From contig CM074811.1 in NCBI GenBank assembly GCA_037447605.1, positions 1,566,277 to 1,630,276 on the forward strand: a DNA stretch of 64,000 bases, given 5' to 3'. Made by a program: the position numbers and the translations under genes. This document shows, one piece after another, positions 33,737 to 46,763 of the stretch. The DNA comes from Zygnema circumcarinatum. Taxonomy: Eukaryota > Streptophyta > Zygnematophyceae > Zygnematales > Zygnemataceae. Position 1 is the stretch's first letter. Each line of letters begins with the position of its first letter. The notes beneath the pieces are model-generated. The model was not told the DNA's origin and did no database searches. It worked only from the letters and a program-made list of their open reading frames with translations.

Positions 33737-35061
33737 TTAAGGAATTGAAAAAGGCGACTTCGCTCTGATGAAGTCTTTCAGAAGGCGCTTCTCCTCGTCT
33801 ATCTTCCTCTTTTCATGGAGAGAGGCAGGCTTCTCTTTTCGCTTCTCAGCCAGTATCCACTGCAAGATTTCTCTCCACTGCTCTGCTGATACAACGTTCT
33901 TACTTTCAGGGGGTCTGTGGATAGGTATTTGAGCTTCTCCTTCAGCCACAGGCGGCGCCACAATTGTGGCTTCCTCAGCAAGAGTTGCAGTGTCACTATC
34001 TGTGGAGGGCACATTGTGAACATTCACTCCATCCTCAGACTCAAGAGGTAAAGGTTGATCATCATGGTCCTTGGACTGCTGCTGTTGGCGGTGATCCTGA
34101 AGGTTAGCAGCAGTGCGCGACGCCTCCTCTTTTGCTTCCTTATTCTCTCCCCCTTCCTTGTCCTTGTGGTGACGGCGGGGTGGTGCTCTAAAGAACATGT
34201 ACCCTGCACCAACTTAATGTCCACGTCATTACAGGAAGAAAAAATGTCTACGAGTCTATCACAATCACCAAAACAAGTCGTGCTTTAATCTCACTGTGTC
34301 CAACGATACAAACTTGGAAGCAGCTAAGCAGGGGCTAATAGTGACAAACCACACCACTAGTATATCTTCATACTACTGAAGCTTTCTGAATGATTTTCAT
34401 AGAAAGCTCTAAAATCTCTTATTCAAATAGCAGTGCGTAAATTGCTACACTGTACTTGATAGCTTAACATTAGTGTGCACTGCAAAGAATTACTTAGCTT
34501 TGCATATTGTGGGTGTACGACATGACAAGCAAGACCTTGCTGCTGGAGTGAATCCTGTTGAAGACCTCATCTGGCGGTTTGAAACTACAATGACATAATC
34601 AATCAACCTCAGTCAACCTTTTGGAACAGTGCATCTGTCGGAGAGTGCCGCCACTTACCGGCCACAAGAAGGTTCACTCCAAGAAGAGCGCCATAAATGC
34701 CTCTTGCTCTATACAGAAATGGGGGTTTCGGAGATGTATAGGGCGTGCTCGAGCTGCTGGCTTTATTGTTCATGACTTTTACAGGTTCACCTTGAAGACC
34801 AAACAGGCGCACCAGTAGAACATGAGGGCACACAAATTGGCTGCGGGTGCGCATGGTGAAACATTCTAACTTGAATCTGTACTTTTAGAAAATCAAAGTA
34901 CTCAGTAACAAAGCAGGTGGAACAACCACTCCCAAAGCAGAAAATCCTGCAGCCAACCCCTAAGCATTTTTTGAGGGATTGTCGCAAGTACCGGTTCCCC
35001 GCTTCAGCCCTCTGGACTTGCGAGCAAGCAGCTTGAGGCCCGAGAGCCGCCCACCACTCAT
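33737..35061 (-). CDS. Plant-conserved single-pass membrane protein, unknown function
   Basis: Three exons with agreeing phases: 35061-34992, 34790-34659 and 34203-33737, about 222 residues. The N-terminus is basic (MSGGRLSGLKLLARKSRG). A single helix follows RARGIYGALLGVNLLVAG, with YMFFRAPPRRHHKD after it. The middle is acidic and low-complexity. The C-terminus, EQWREILQWILAEKRK with DEEKRLLKDFIRAKS, resembles from memory the end of an uncharacterised plant transmembrane family in which a WxLEEKRK and DEEKxxLKxFIR signature recurs. No enzyme motif is visible. The basic N-terminus and lack of a cleavable signal would fit an organelle or ER tail-type membrane protein. Gene structure is well supported; function is not. 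Confidence 0.7.
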
Positions 35062-35750
35062 TTTATTTACTGAGAGCTGAGTGCCAAGATCAGCGCACTA
35101 CAATCCTGCACGAGAATTCCACAAGCACGGCACAGGGCCGTACTGCTGAGTGAGGTGCAGGGAAATATGACCGACCGACCGACCTTGAAGATCTTGAAGT
35201 CCCCAATTAACAATTGACTTGAGGTCTACATTCAAAAATCACCGTCTTTGTGCTCATGAAATACGACGAAGGTGGAACCAGAATCAAATTCTCTTCGTGC
35301 ACCATGTATCTCTATTTTTTCAGATTTATTTACTTATGCTTCTCATTCGGCCAGTATTAGAATGTCGAGACGCTATCAGCAAGGACTGCTTCAGGCACAA
35401 AACGTTCAAGCAAGAACATATTTAATTCCGACCGGTCACAGGCTCACCAAGGGCACAATTAACTTGAACGGAATACCCATAGGATCAATTTGCAGAAAGA
35501 AATAATTCGAAATTTTCAATCATTAGATTTTTTATGAAATAAATTCACTAACAAGCAGTCTCACGTGCTTTCCCCAGTCTTGAAAAAGCGCCTCAAACTT
35601 CTCAAGTACCGAGATTTTCCCAAGCTTTTGTGAAATTCCAACGCGCTCGCTGGTCTTGAAGTGTATCTGCTATTCGAAGCGCTCACATTTTGAGGACAGT
35701 GCCGGGGACAAAGGCGAGTCCCGGCCAGAGGAATAGGATGCTGCGCCAGT

Positions 35751-35787
35751 CAGTCAGTCAGTGCTGCTGCTGCTGCTGCTGCTGCCT
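35751..35787. repeat. Microsatellite (CAGT)n then (CTG)n
   Basis: Four CAGT units are followed directly by about eight CTG units. It is a compound simple repeat in the divergent intergenic region and a likely length-variable marker. Confidence 0.85.
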
Positions 35788-36187
35788 GCCGACCTCACGG
35801 CCCTGCAGTTCTCCGCGATGACGCCTGCCTTCCCTGCCGGCCTCCCTCCATGCTCAGCTTACTGCCAAGGCGCCCTCTCATAGACGCCAGTCCCGTCCCT
35901 AGAGAGGACCGTCCCGGGACTGTGCAAAATATCGTATCGAGACCGTACCAAGTGATATCGTATCGTAATGATATATCGAGGTGTCACGCGTGCGTGACAT
36001 GACTCACATGTGTACGGACGGTATGGTTTTCAGGTCCATCGTCGGTCCTTACACCCTAGGTCGGCCGTAGGGGTTAGGTCAGGTAGGTCGGTAGATCGGT
36101 AGGTCGGTTAGTAAGTGCCTGTAGTCCATTCGGCGCACAGCGGAGACCGTTGGCGGAACTAAATTGACTTTGCGTCTTTCGTCGTGC

Positions 36188-36193
36188 CACGTG
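36188..36193. promoter_or_regulatory. G-box (CACGTG) upstream of TBCE
   Basis: A perfect CACGTG in GCCACGTGGC context lies about 425 bp before the TBCE ATG and on the promoter side of both divergent genes. Role inferred. Confidence 0.4.
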
Positions 36194-36616
36194 GCTAGAT
36201 ATAATTCGTCCACGTAGGCAATCCGTTTCTCTAGCTCTGCTTTGCTGAGCGTCATGTCACGAGACGGACAAATCATGGCCTGCCACGCCATCCAGTTTTG
36301 CATACGTGTCAAAGTGTGACTGGCCTGATATTTTGCCATGTTGGCAAAATTGTTGACGTGTCACACCATGATTGGTCGTCGCTTAAGATGGCGGGTGGGT
36401 ACCGTGAAAGGCGACCCTCTCTTCCGGTGTGGCTTATGCTGCGACAGGCGCAGGCTCTCTGTCAGTTGCTGGCTGCAGGAGGAGAGGGCGAATGGTGATG
36501 GCGGGAGGCGCCATGGCGTCGGGAGCAGCAGCTGCCTGACAGGGGGCCATGGCTGCACAGGCGCCTTCCCAACGGAGAGCCCTTTTTCGGAGGGTTGTGG
36601 CGTTATAGGGCGCAGC

Positions 36617-39600
36617 ATGGCAGTGCCAGAGAGAGAGCAGCGAAGAATGGCGCCGGCAGGCAGCGGCAGCCACAGCACGTTCTCTGCAGGCCAGCGGGTG
36701 CGCGCAGCTGCAGCGGCAGAGGCCGACCGTGGGACTGTGCGCTTCTTCGGGTCACTGCCGGGGCGGCAGGGCGTGTGGGCGGGCGTGGAGTGGGACGAGC
36801 CGTCGCGAGGGCGGCATGACGGAGCCTTGGACGGCCAGCGCTTCTTCAGCTGCAGGGTTCCAGGAGCGGGATCGTTTGTCAGGCCGCACAAGATTGACGG
36901 GGGGATTTCATTGGTGGAGGCGCTGCATGCGCGATACCAAGACACCGCCAACGAAGGTATGAACTAAGTGCAATCGTTTGGGTTAATCTAACAGGATTTT
37001 TTTTTTTTTGTTTTTGACTACGGATATGTGTAGATTTATGTATAAGTGGTTTGTCTCTCGACGTGTTTTTGCCGAGATTATTGATTGTATCAAATGTCGG
37101 AGTTATAGTAAAGAGACGGCGTAGTCTTATGAAATGCGCCAAGAAGTTTTGTTGAGAGGATAGTCTTCAGTTGACAACATTCAACTTTTCAAATTACGCT
37201 GGGAAAAGGGTGCTGTTTCATCCCCGCTGCTGCAAATGTCCAAATTCACTAGGCCTACTTGTCCTACGCACCATGAAAGCAATGCATACAAAGCGGACCT
37301 AGTAATCCTGCTGGTCAGCACTTGAGGTTTACTCTATTTATCGTAAAAGTATCCCGGTTATGCGTCTTGTAGACGCCCTTATGTGCCTGATAACCTTATT
37401 GCAGTTCATAGGCATTATTTTCTGGACCAGACTTTTCTTTCCACTCTGCAATTTGAGAAGGCTTGGCTTTGATTTAAACTGTCTTAAGTTCACGAAATAG
37501 ATGAGTCATAACTCTTCCATAAATCTTTATGACTAAAATGGCAGTACGGAGGACAGAAGTAGTAATTATGGCGGGTTTTCCATTTAAAGGTGATTCCTTT
37601 GTTTCTTACGTGTGAAGACGTCTTGAGATCTGGAACGATTCCCTGACTGCAAAGTAGCAGTTGAAATGTTAAAGCCTGTGAAACCTTCAGGCGGGCTTGG
37701 GATGATGCCTCTTTCACCCTTTTATTTTATTCGCCAAAAAATCAGCAAGCTCTCGGATGCTACTCCACAGCACGTACAGTGTGTACTTCGATATCAGTCC
37801 CTTGCGATTCGTACAAGATTAATGCTTGAATGCTGTTTTTCAGATATGCAGGTCCGGCTTGGCAGGAAGATGATGACAGTTACCCTCGTGGGTGTCGATA
37901 AAGCGCTTAAGCGACAAGGCAAGCTGGCGCTTCTGAAATCTGCCTCTCTAGAGGACATGGGAGTGAGCTCGGCAGGGCCCCCCGGAAGTCTGAAGTCGAT
38001 CATTCCAGGTGTGGACACCTTCATAGTCACCTGTACTGTTAAGCAAGCAGACATTGGCTTTGTATTGGAAAGGTTCTTCGCAATGCGAATGAAGCAATCC
38101 AAGTCCTTTTGCTGGAAAAAGTGATTTCGTGAATGTTCAAGTTGCATGGAATGTTTAAAATTTGGTGTACCAAAGAAACACAAGCATTCTCGAACCAAAT
38201 GATTTGGAAACACGGTCTGGTGGAAGCCTACGCTTTGTATAACCCGAGTTAGTGTGCGGACGGTCGACGGAATGAACAAGTCTTTTCAATAAAATTTTCG
38301 AGGGTTATTTTTTTTTTTTTGCTCTAGTTAAGTCAACCATTGCAAAGTTTTCACCGTGTTCGTTCCTTCGCTCAACCCAAGGATTCTAAATTCTTTGAAA
38401 TTGCTTGAAGTTGCATGAACTACATCGATGTCGAAACAGAGATTGCCTACTCTCTGTAACTTTGAATCTGAACCTGACTGTTGAGAGCCACATATTGGTT
38501 TATCAAAGTATTGAATTGTCCAAAGATTTGTGCATATCTTTATCTGTGCATGTTAGTGATTGGAAGGGTATATTCTGTCAGCCAGCAAGGCACCTGAATG
38601 GCATGCTATTCCTCTGCTGTTTCTGTGCGGGATTCGTTGCAGATTTGAGAGAACTCATTTTGGCTTACAACCTCATTCCTGATTGGCTGGTAAGCCAACC
38701 AAAGTAATTGAGCTAGTCTTGCTGTCGTTTTCTCTTGGCTTTAGCTGGAATGTCTTCCTGTGAGCTTTTGTCATCCAAGAAGTGAACTTCTAATATAGTC
38801 AGAAAGCTGAGCCAATCTCCATCCTGGCAAACGGCAAGTGGAGCGCAGCTTACTGCGGGTATTGTTTGCAGGTTGTGGCTCAGCTCAAGGAAGAGCTTCC
38901 CTTACTAGAATTGCTTGATCTTTCAGGCAGTCGCTTAGCACCCATGCCCTCAACATTGCGCATGGCGGGGTTAAGGACTGTTGTGCTCAACAGCTGCACC
39001 ATAAACTGGCAAGAGGTGAGCAAGCAGGATTATGCCAATTGAAAATTCTTTGAGTCTGAGACTGCATGTTGATATCATGAGTTCACTTCTTCTAACTCTG
39101 TTTGAATTGATGGCGCTCCCTGGCTTCAGGTGGTTGCAATCCAACACGCTTTGCCTGATTTGGAGGAGCTTCATTTGTGTCGAAACGATATAGCTTCTCT
39201 GGATATGCAGGTGGCACATGCTCCCCTATCTCTGCGTTTCGTGGTTTTGTTTGGTCGTTTATGAATGGAATATGCTGGCCGACTGCAATACAGCAGAACC
39301 ACACGCAATTTTGGAGGATATGGACGGGGCTCTGGCCCTTGTGAAATTGCAGAGTTGCCATTAACTGCAACTTCTTTCACAGGGTTGCAGCTCAAGGCAG
39401 GGCAAGGAGACACCTGCCCTAATACAGGAGCTCTTTCCGCGTCTCAAGCTGTTGGATTTGGAGGAGAATAGGCTGGAGGACTGGAAAGAGATTGACTGCC
39501 TCGCATGGCTTCCGTGGTAAGAGGGCAAGTCACGCTGCATGCAGCACATGGGGTGGCCTAATGGACACACAGAGGAGAGGTGTCAAGTTCTGGGTACATT

Positions 39601-42600
39601 CGACGTGAGAGTTAGCTAGGCGAGGATGCAGTTGAGATAAGCTAATTTTTGTTCGTCGACTTTGTAAGAGCCCTTGAAGAGGTTCGACAGTTTAAATCAT
39701 GTGGATTCTCGTCCTACTACAGGTAGAAGGATTGACTTCCTAAAAGTTAGCTGGATTGCTATTGTCCCAAACATGTCCAAGCGTTCCGTCGTCTTGTAAA
39801 ATGTAGAGTATGCTTTTACTTAGAAGCCCTTTATGGCGGGCGAGCTGACAGAAGTTGTGCATAACTCATGAAGTTGGCAGGCTTCTTGCTTTTCGGAATT
39901 CCCAGCTCCTGTTATGATTCCCTGGAGTCTGGTATTCCTTAGTGCTCAAATGGAGAATCATTTTGTTAATGACTGTAGAGTGATGTTGCTCTCAGCACAC
40001 TGAACACTTTGATTTGCAGTCTGCAGGAACTTTGGCTCAGCAACAATCTGCTGACTAGCATCCACCCATGTTCTGCGGAGGGTACAGAGGGGAGAGCCCC
40101 CTTTTCAAAGCTTCACGCTCTGCGATTAGGTATAGAACGGATCCTTTCTCTCCCCACAATGTTATTTTTTTATAAGCCTTCTCCAGATCGCTTTTGTATT
40201 CTTCCATCTTCTGCTCACCCTTCGGGAGGTCCATGAGAACATATTTTTGACATGTTCCTTGTGCCGACTGGGAGAGCTCGACAGGAAGCAATCGTATAAC
40301 AGACTGGGCATCCATAGACGCTCTCAACACCTTCCCCGCACTTGAGGTGAGTGGGCACATGGGGCTCAAGCTCTGCAAATTCGGCTTGCTGCTGTGGTAT
40401 TTAGTCATGGGCTGGGAGGACGACCGACTATCTTGCTCTTTGCAAATGGTAGGGTTGGTGTTTGTTTTTTCCCATGCCTGGTCTAGTCTCATTTGATTGA
40501 AAGTTGTCGGTCTCACGACAGGATTTGCGCATCTCCAATAATCCGATCACTGCGAGTGCCGATGGAATCAGCATATGGTGCACACTGGTGGCGCGGGTGG
40601 CCTCAATCCGTACTCTTAATCATAGCAAGGTCCACACAAACATCATCAATCTTCCTCGGTTCATGCTCACTCCTTGTGCTCGCTGTCTTGTCCTTGCTAT
40701 CATACTGTCGTGTACGTACGATATTTTCATCCGTCATTTTGAGTACGAGATGAATTGCTTGAAGTTCAGACTGAATATTGGGTATTTTAAAGTACTTGCA
40801 GGTTGGCATTCTATGGATTCGTGGGGACTTGTTGACCTGCATTAGAGAGACCGTAGACATGGAACTTGTTTTCTCAAGTTGATGATCTTTCGATCATTCG
40901 TGAAGATATGTTCATGCAGATTGTTCTTGTTCGGAAGAGAAGAAAGACAATTAAGCCAAAGTGCATGTCTGCTGTGCCTCCCTTGTGTTTGTTCTTGGTT
41001 GTTCTCGTTCAAGCCTCTGTTTTTCCTTTGAAGGCTAATCGGAAACTAGTTGTATCATTTACAGGGAAATTTTAAATAATCAGAATGAAAGGTTTTACCT
41101 GTAAAGTGGTTTCTGTGGAGAAGTAGTAGTTGTCATTAAGTGCAAAGTAATTGTACTGAAGTCGCGAATGATATCTTGTTTCAACTTGTGCATGAAGGTC
41201 GTAGGCCACAATGTGCAAGTCTGGGCCGAATGCCACTCTGCTTGTTGGAGGCTGAATGTGGATGCGAGAGGGCGCATAGAGTGCGTAAGTGAGGCTGAGT
41301 GGCGGGTGACTTTGGGGAATGCAGGTGTCTGTGCAAGACCGTAAAAACTGTGAGATCAAGTGAGTGCTGCTCACGTTTGGCTGCACCTCGCTTATAAAAG
41401 CTGAGAAGATTTGAAATAAAAGAAGTCAAGCAGTCATTTCGTAGGATCTAAGCATTGAAGTTTACAAGTCAGCAGCGGTGAGGGGCTAAAGTTGTCTTTG
41501 TTTGTAGCATTCAGGCTTAGCCCATCTGAAATTGAATATAGAAGAGCTTCAGCTAGTTGACGTGAGCAGAACTTCATCGTTTATGTATGTGAGGCAATTG
41601 CTTGCAACGCTAGAAGCAAGCAAACAGATTCCATACAGGAGAGGTGGTTTGTTTTCACTGCAGCATTGGAGTCTTTGCCAGAGAGTCTTGGGATCAAGAG
41701 CATTACATAAGAAGGAGGCTACGAACGAGCTGCAGAGGTCAAGAGTAGGAGATTAACAAAACTCGGGAAAGAGCTGCTGGGGTTTTAACTGTCTTTGCGT
41801 TACTGAACAACCGCCGACTGTGTTCAGCAAAACTCTAACTTGCTATGTCACCAAGTCTCTTAATCATCTACTAACGAGAGAGTCCGAGCATTAGAGTTCC
41901 AACCTGTTGAAATTTCTTTCGTACAGGATGATAACATCTCGAGATGATGATGCTGAGAAGGGGATGATATTTTGCTGTTGCAGTTATGTACAGAATGTGA
42001 TGCGTTCCATGCGCGGTGCGTCCGAGGCAGATGTGCTTCGCCTTCATGCTCGGTAAGCATGCTGCATTCGCCTTCGCTCTAGGGGTCTCCTTTGTAGTGC
42101 GGATGAATATGGTGAGTAGGTAGAGGACGGGTTGTTGCTTACTTTCAGGAGCTCTCGCGGGTGCAGGCATTCTCTGCTCCGTGCGAAGTATGAAATTCCC
42201 CTCGACACTGCTCAGACTGGACCTGCTTCAGCTTCAAAGGCCGGCCATGGTTTTATCAGTATCCATCCACAGCTTCTGAGCTCACAGGGTCTCAATATGA
42301 GGGCTTGGTCCTTCCAATTGATTCAATTCTCGGACGAAGGGTTTTTGCAAGAGGGAGTAGTTTCAGGAGTTTAGGGAGCCTTGACGAGTTGCAGGCATAT
42401 CCCTCCTGTGTGCTGCAGAGGGGCCACAAAGGCGCCGTCAAGTGACTCGTAAGCTTCCTGCCTCCACCACGGTCAGCTCCTTCCCTCGCTGTACTTCTGC
42501 TCGTAGCTCAGAATACCCATGTTCTTGGGTCCACGCTGACGTGTATAATAGGCCGACGATGGAATCTGCTCTGATAAAGAATTGGGTGCACTCGCAGAAG

Positions 42601-43571
42601 TAAGTTAAAGATGAAAAGAAGAGTTTGTTGATAATGAGTTCTGTTCAAAACGGCAGTGGGTAACGCTGCCAGGGTCTTTCACATCCTCCCGCCAAGGACC
42701 TTGTTTGCCTGTATGGCCAGCATTCTTTGAAATCGCCAGCTAAAGGAAAGTTAGGAAAGGAGTAGTTACGGATTAAATCGTTTTTTTGTGTATTCACAGC
42801 TTAGCTATTCCTTTCATCCCTTGATGGATACTAGCACTGATTTGGTTGTTCCATGAATCCATGATCCATTGACGGCATGAAGACTCCAACTGATCAAGGC
42901 TTGTCAACTGCAAGATGATGGATGCTTTCTCAATGCTTGCTTTCATTTTTTTTTATTTTACATATTTGGCAGCTGGTCAAGCTGAAGCTACTCTGCGAGC
43001 GGCTGTTTCAAGTGAAGTCGCAGGAACAAATACTTCTTTTAGTGGATGAGGTATTCGTTTATTACTCACCATTATCTGCCAATTACAACCTTTTTTAGGA
43101 GGTTCCTTTTGGCATATGCATGCCATTTTCTGTACCAGTTGCAGCTGGTAGTCAAACGGATTATGATCATATTTATCATTAATGAGCATTTTCACTGTCG
43201 TTAATTCGTTTCGTGGTTAGTGGCGTTCACAAATGCCACGTGGATGGGATAAGTGTGTTTGTAGCGTAGGGCCTTTGCGTTTTTACCGCAACACCCGGTT
43301 GCATGGAAGTCTGTTCCATTGCTGAATCCTCAAAAGGAAAAAAAAATTGCACGGGCCCTTGTGCATTACGAGTGTCTTAATGATTTTTATTAACAGATTG
43401 GTTGGCTTATCGTGATTGAATGCAATGCTTGAGGTGCAGTCCGGCATTCAAGAAGCTGTCCTTCCCACACTGTTGCTGCGAGATGCGGAGACATTGGGCG
43501 AGCTTGGCCTTCCGTCTGCTCCCACCATTTTGGTGGCAAAGGTCCGTCCTCTCCGATCGCTCCCTCAATAA
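36617..43571 (+). CDS. TBCE: Tubulin-folding cofactor E (TBCE)
   Basis: TBCE captures alpha-tubulin and helps assemble the alpha/beta heterodimer. Exons resolved: 36617-36956, 37844-38008, 38643-38689, 38872-39015, 39130-39210, 39383-39516, 40020-40129, 40285-40346, 40522-40629, one unresolved near 41505-41560, 41984-42052, 42167-42288, 42419-42471, 42973-43050 and 43440-43571. The N-terminal CAP-Gly domain shows GTVRFFGSLPGRQGVWAGVE, GRHDGALDGQRFFSC and GSFVRPHKIDGG. LRRs follow (DLRELILAYNLIPDW, LKLLDLEENRLEDW, LQELWLSNNLLTS, LGSNRITDWASIDAL, DLRISNNPI with LVARVASIRTLN). The C-terminal ubiquitin-like part has QVTRKLPASTTLVKLKLLCE and TLGELGLPSAPTILVAK. Phases agree everywhere except around the exon near 41.5 kb, where a SPSEIEYRRA-like segment is the best homologue. 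The stop overlaps an AATAAA. Confidence 0.92.
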
Positions 43572-44551
43572 AGCACACTATGCATCTGAACGCTCCTGCC
43601 ATTATAATTCCTTTCTATCAAACTGACAAGTGGAAATCGCTGCTTTGGGAGTACAGGGGGATCCAGACAGATGGCATAGTGCTTCTTCTCGGGAGCTCGT
43701 CAAATATTGGAAGACTGCGATTGCTGACATGCAGTAGGTGCGTCAGCGGGTCGTGCTTGGGATGCAATATCAATGCAGGCAAATTATAAGTGTACTCTCC
43801 ATTCCTCATTTTTCTGGTGTGGGTTCGGTTCTATGTCTGCTTCCTTCAGACTGAGTGATTATCTGCTGCAAAAGGCTGCTTTCAACTGGCGTTTCCTTCC
43901 GTGGAATATCTGCACTGCATGCAGATATCACCAAAAGCCATCTTCGTGTGTGAAGGTGGCTGTAAGAAATTGCTCTTTTCTTTTGTGCATTGCAGCAGCT
44001 GCGGTGCTCAAAAAGTCTGTGTCAGATTTGCTTCCCACCTGACTAGTGGAGGCGGAAGGTTTCGTGCAAACACTTTGTAAAGTAAACAGATGATTAGCGG
44101 AGGATGAGTTTATGTTGCATTCTTATGTGTAACTTTATCCTGCATTAGGAAACGTTTTAATCTGACTTCTGTCAATGATGGTTGAACAAATGATGTGATT
44201 AGAATTTCGTGGTAATGAAATATTCACACAAAGGCTAGTACGTGCTACACAATTAAATTTTTTCATACTTCCAAGTTTTTTTTCATTTTAAAAGCGTCAC
44301 ATGTACAAACTCGACATGTGAGTAAATGACATGTGTGCCTCATTTAATTATTCACAATCTCTCTTAAAAGTATATCTGCGACCTAAATGCCTGGGCCAAT
44401 TGTCCTGCCTAGGCCCCCCACTAGGTCCACGGAGCCAAACTCTCTTGACTTCCGATCTTAAAGAAAAATCAAGGACCATGGCTTTGTAACACCCTTAGTT
44501 TGCTGCCCCTTACATGGTCCCTCCAAGAAAGCCTCTCCTTATCTTGCCGCC
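43572..44551. other. Intergenic between convergent TBCE and LTPG1 genes
   Basis: AT-rich, with 3' ends of convergent genes on either side and an AATAAA over the TBCE stop (about 43567-43572). No coding region is supported; the frames at 43580-44042 show no family features. Confidence 0.6.
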
Positions 44552-45488
44552 TTACACGGTCCCTCCAAAAGCAGCCGATGCGGCCACTGCCAGGAGGATG
44601 AAAGCGGCGGATTGGAAGGCGCTCACAAAGCCCGCCCCTCGGCTGCTGGCATTTGCCGGCACTGCAGACCCGTCCGTTGCGCGTGATGGGGTGTTGGGAG
44701 TCACATTGGGAATCCCATTGGCGGTGGGAGGGTCTTCGGATGGAGGAGAAGGTTCCGAGGGATCCTCCAACATAGGTGGGGCTGGAGCAGGAGCGACTGG
44801 GGGCGCAGGCGCTGCAGAGGAAAAACAGACGTGAAAAGGGACAGATGACACAAAGGGAGGGTGGAATTAGTGCGCGAGTGATTAATCTGAATGATTATAA
44901 GCCAGTTCTATGCGCTTCAGGCAGCCAGAGTTGATGAGCATTTAAAAGAAACCCTTTTCGAACTAAAAAATCCAAACTGCGTGTTTCGGCGTTAGAACGA
45001 GCAGGTCTACGAGCTATATTGCTCGCTAAGCTACGCAAAAAAAAGATCCACAGCTTGCCTAATGCAGGAGATAGAAGCTTACGAGGGCTGGGGCACTGAG
45101 AATTTCCCGCAAGCTGGAGCTGCGTGTTGGGGATCCCACAGAGGCGCGAGGAGAGCGAGGCGAAGGTAGCGGGGGTGATGTTGTAGTACGAGTTGCTGTA
45201 GAAAGCGCAAAGGCAGAGGTTGTTGTTGGCGTTCAGCACAGAGGCGCAGCACGACACGGCCGTGATCGGGTTTGTGCTTCCCGATGTCAGATATCCTCCA
45301 CATGCATTCGCCGCCGAGAGGATGATCGAATTGCAGTCAGGTGAGTCGGGAGGGGGGGGGGGAGCGGTGGGGCTGACGGGCTGATTGGGAACCTGTGTGT
45401 TAGGCAGGAACTGCGCAGCAGACGGCGCAGAGAGCGCCAGAAGTGCCGCGCACACTAAGGAGAGAATGGCTGCGGCCTTGCACGCCAT
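44552..45488 (-). CDS. GPI-anchored non-specific lipid transfer protein (LTPG type), copy 1
   Basis: LTPGs carry lipids at the plasma membrane and wall and help build cuticle-like surface layers in land plants. Two exons, 45488-45083 and 44811-44552, about 221 residues. A signal peptide (MACKAAAILSLVCAALLALS, cut after SAAQ) precedes the eight-cysteine domain: DCNSI, ANACGG, VSCCASV, NLCLCAF, SSRLCGI and NSQC give the order C, C, CC, CxC, C, C. A Pro/Ser-rich linker in exon 2 ends in a hydrophobic tail (FILLAVAASAAFGGTV) after small residues, as for a GPI signal. The single intron falls just after the last cysteine, at the same place and phase as in copies 2 and 3, so the three are related by duplication. 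It is divergent to copy 2. Confidence 0.9.
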
Positions 45489-45895
45489 GGCTGCGTCGTG
45501 AGAGCAAAAGGCGGAGGAGCGGTGCAAGCAGCTGCTAGATCGCCGGCGCTGTGCAGTTCAGGCTGTTGTGGACTCTGCCAAAAGCGGTCGAAGCGCGCGC
45601 CATTTAACTGCCACTGCGCGCCGAAAATTTGAATGTCTCGCGAGGCGCGGCGGCCCCGCCGAGGCGGCGAGTGACTGCGACAGCGCGCCGTGGGCGGCGC
45701 CGCTCGCCCGCTCTCCGGAGGAGGCAGAGACGGAGGAGGATCTGACGGGCCTCTGCCGCCGCCCCATATCATGGGGGCTTCGGAGAGAGCAGGAAAAGCA
45801 AGCAGAGACGAGGCTAATCAATCAGCTCAAGTTTGCATCTGTCTACGTAGAGGACTTGAAGTGCTTAATCGCAGAGCTACCAGTGCTTAGCAGCC
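45489..45895. promoter_or_regulatory. Divergent 407-bp promoter shared by LTPG1 and LTPG2
   Basis: The start codons of two LTPG genes lie head-to-head 407 bp apart. Both starts have a GCCATGG context. The spacer is GC-rich and shows no other reading frame worth calling. Shared regulation is an inference from the arrangement. Confidence 0.5.
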
Positions 45896-46763
45896 ATGGC
45901 ATCCGGCAGCTTTGTTGAGTGCGCAACAGTGGCGGCTACTGCAGTGTTTCTTCTCTCAGCGTGGGCTGTTCTTCCAGCATCCGCCCAGTTCTTTGGGAGC
46001 TCGACCCCTGTTCCCGCCCCTGCTCCTGCCCCAGATGCCCTTTCTCCCTCGACTGAATCCGGCCCGGAATGCAGCGTTCAGCTGTACTACAACTACCGCT
46101 CCTGCGCGCCCTACCTCACCACCGGCTCATCTGTGACGACCGGGGGGGCCACCTGCTGCTCGGGCCTGCTATTGGCCAACCAGAGCGGGTGCCTCTGCAG
46201 TCTGGGCGAGGGGGGGGACTCTCTCCTTTCATTGGACGAAGTGACGAGTATCGCAACCACGGTGTGTGGCTTCCCCATTGGAAGTCTGTTGCTGCCCGGA
46301 AACAGCTCCTGCGATGCGCTAGGTATGCCTCGGCCCCTTCAAAGAGTGAATTTTCAAGTCTTATGAATTGGATCGGTTTTTTATGCTGCATTTCATCCAG
46401 CATTTGCTGCTGCAGTGCACAGGAGTGCGCAGGGATTGTTGTTTTTATCGGCAAATGGGCTTAAAGACGTGCTGGTCAAGAATAAGTCGAACTAAGTTTT
46501 TTCGTGCAAATCTGGGGCTTGTGGTGTTGCTTGCAGCTCCGTTCGCAGTGATGCCTGCGCCATGGCCCGTTTCAGAGGATCCTCCTTCTCCTCCTGCTCC
46601 AGTCGCCATGGCTCCTCCTCCGAGCCCCGTGGTCGACACGACCCGCGTGGGAGACACCACAGAAGCTTCGAGCGGTGCTCGCCTTTATCTCCCTCTCTGG
46701 AAGACGGTTCACTATGTGGCCTATATGGGCATGGCATCTTTTGCCTTCGCTCTAATCTTCTAG
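45896..46763 (+). CDS. GPI-anchored lipid transfer protein (LTPG type), copy 2
   Basis: Two exons, 45896-46322 and 46537-46763, about 217 residues. The protein has a signal peptide (VAATAVFLLSAWAVLPASAQ), a short Pro/Ala spacer, and the eight-cysteine domain (PECSV, YRSCAPY, ATCCSGL, SGCLCSL, TTVCGF, NSSCDA). Exon 2 encodes a Pro/Ala/Ser linker (PPSPPAPVAMAPPPSP) and a C-terminal hydrophobic segment ending FAFALIF, a plausible GPI signal. The intron position and phase equal those of copies 1 and 3. The inserted GEGGDS between CLC and the next cysteine makes this copy slightly longer in that loop. Function is as for the family; substrate unknown. Confidence 0.9.

Larger units (their letters stand above)
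35062..36616. other. Intergenic, divergent promoters of membrane-protein and TBCE genes
   Basis: The two genes here diverge. The region holds a GACC/GACCG simple repeat near 35170, a CAGT/CTG microsatellite at 35751-35787, a CGTATCG/GTACGG-rich block at 35925-36040 and a TAGGTCGG tandem at 36058-36110. A G-box is at 36188-36193 and GCCATGGC words occur near 36511 and 36546. No coding region is supported; long frames on both strands over 36338-36951 belong to, or shadow, TBCE exon 1. Confidence 0.6.

Noticed and set aside
36361-36951. 196-codon minus-strand frame
   Set aside because: Shadow of TBCE exon 1, whose CAP-Gly motif is clear on the plus strand.
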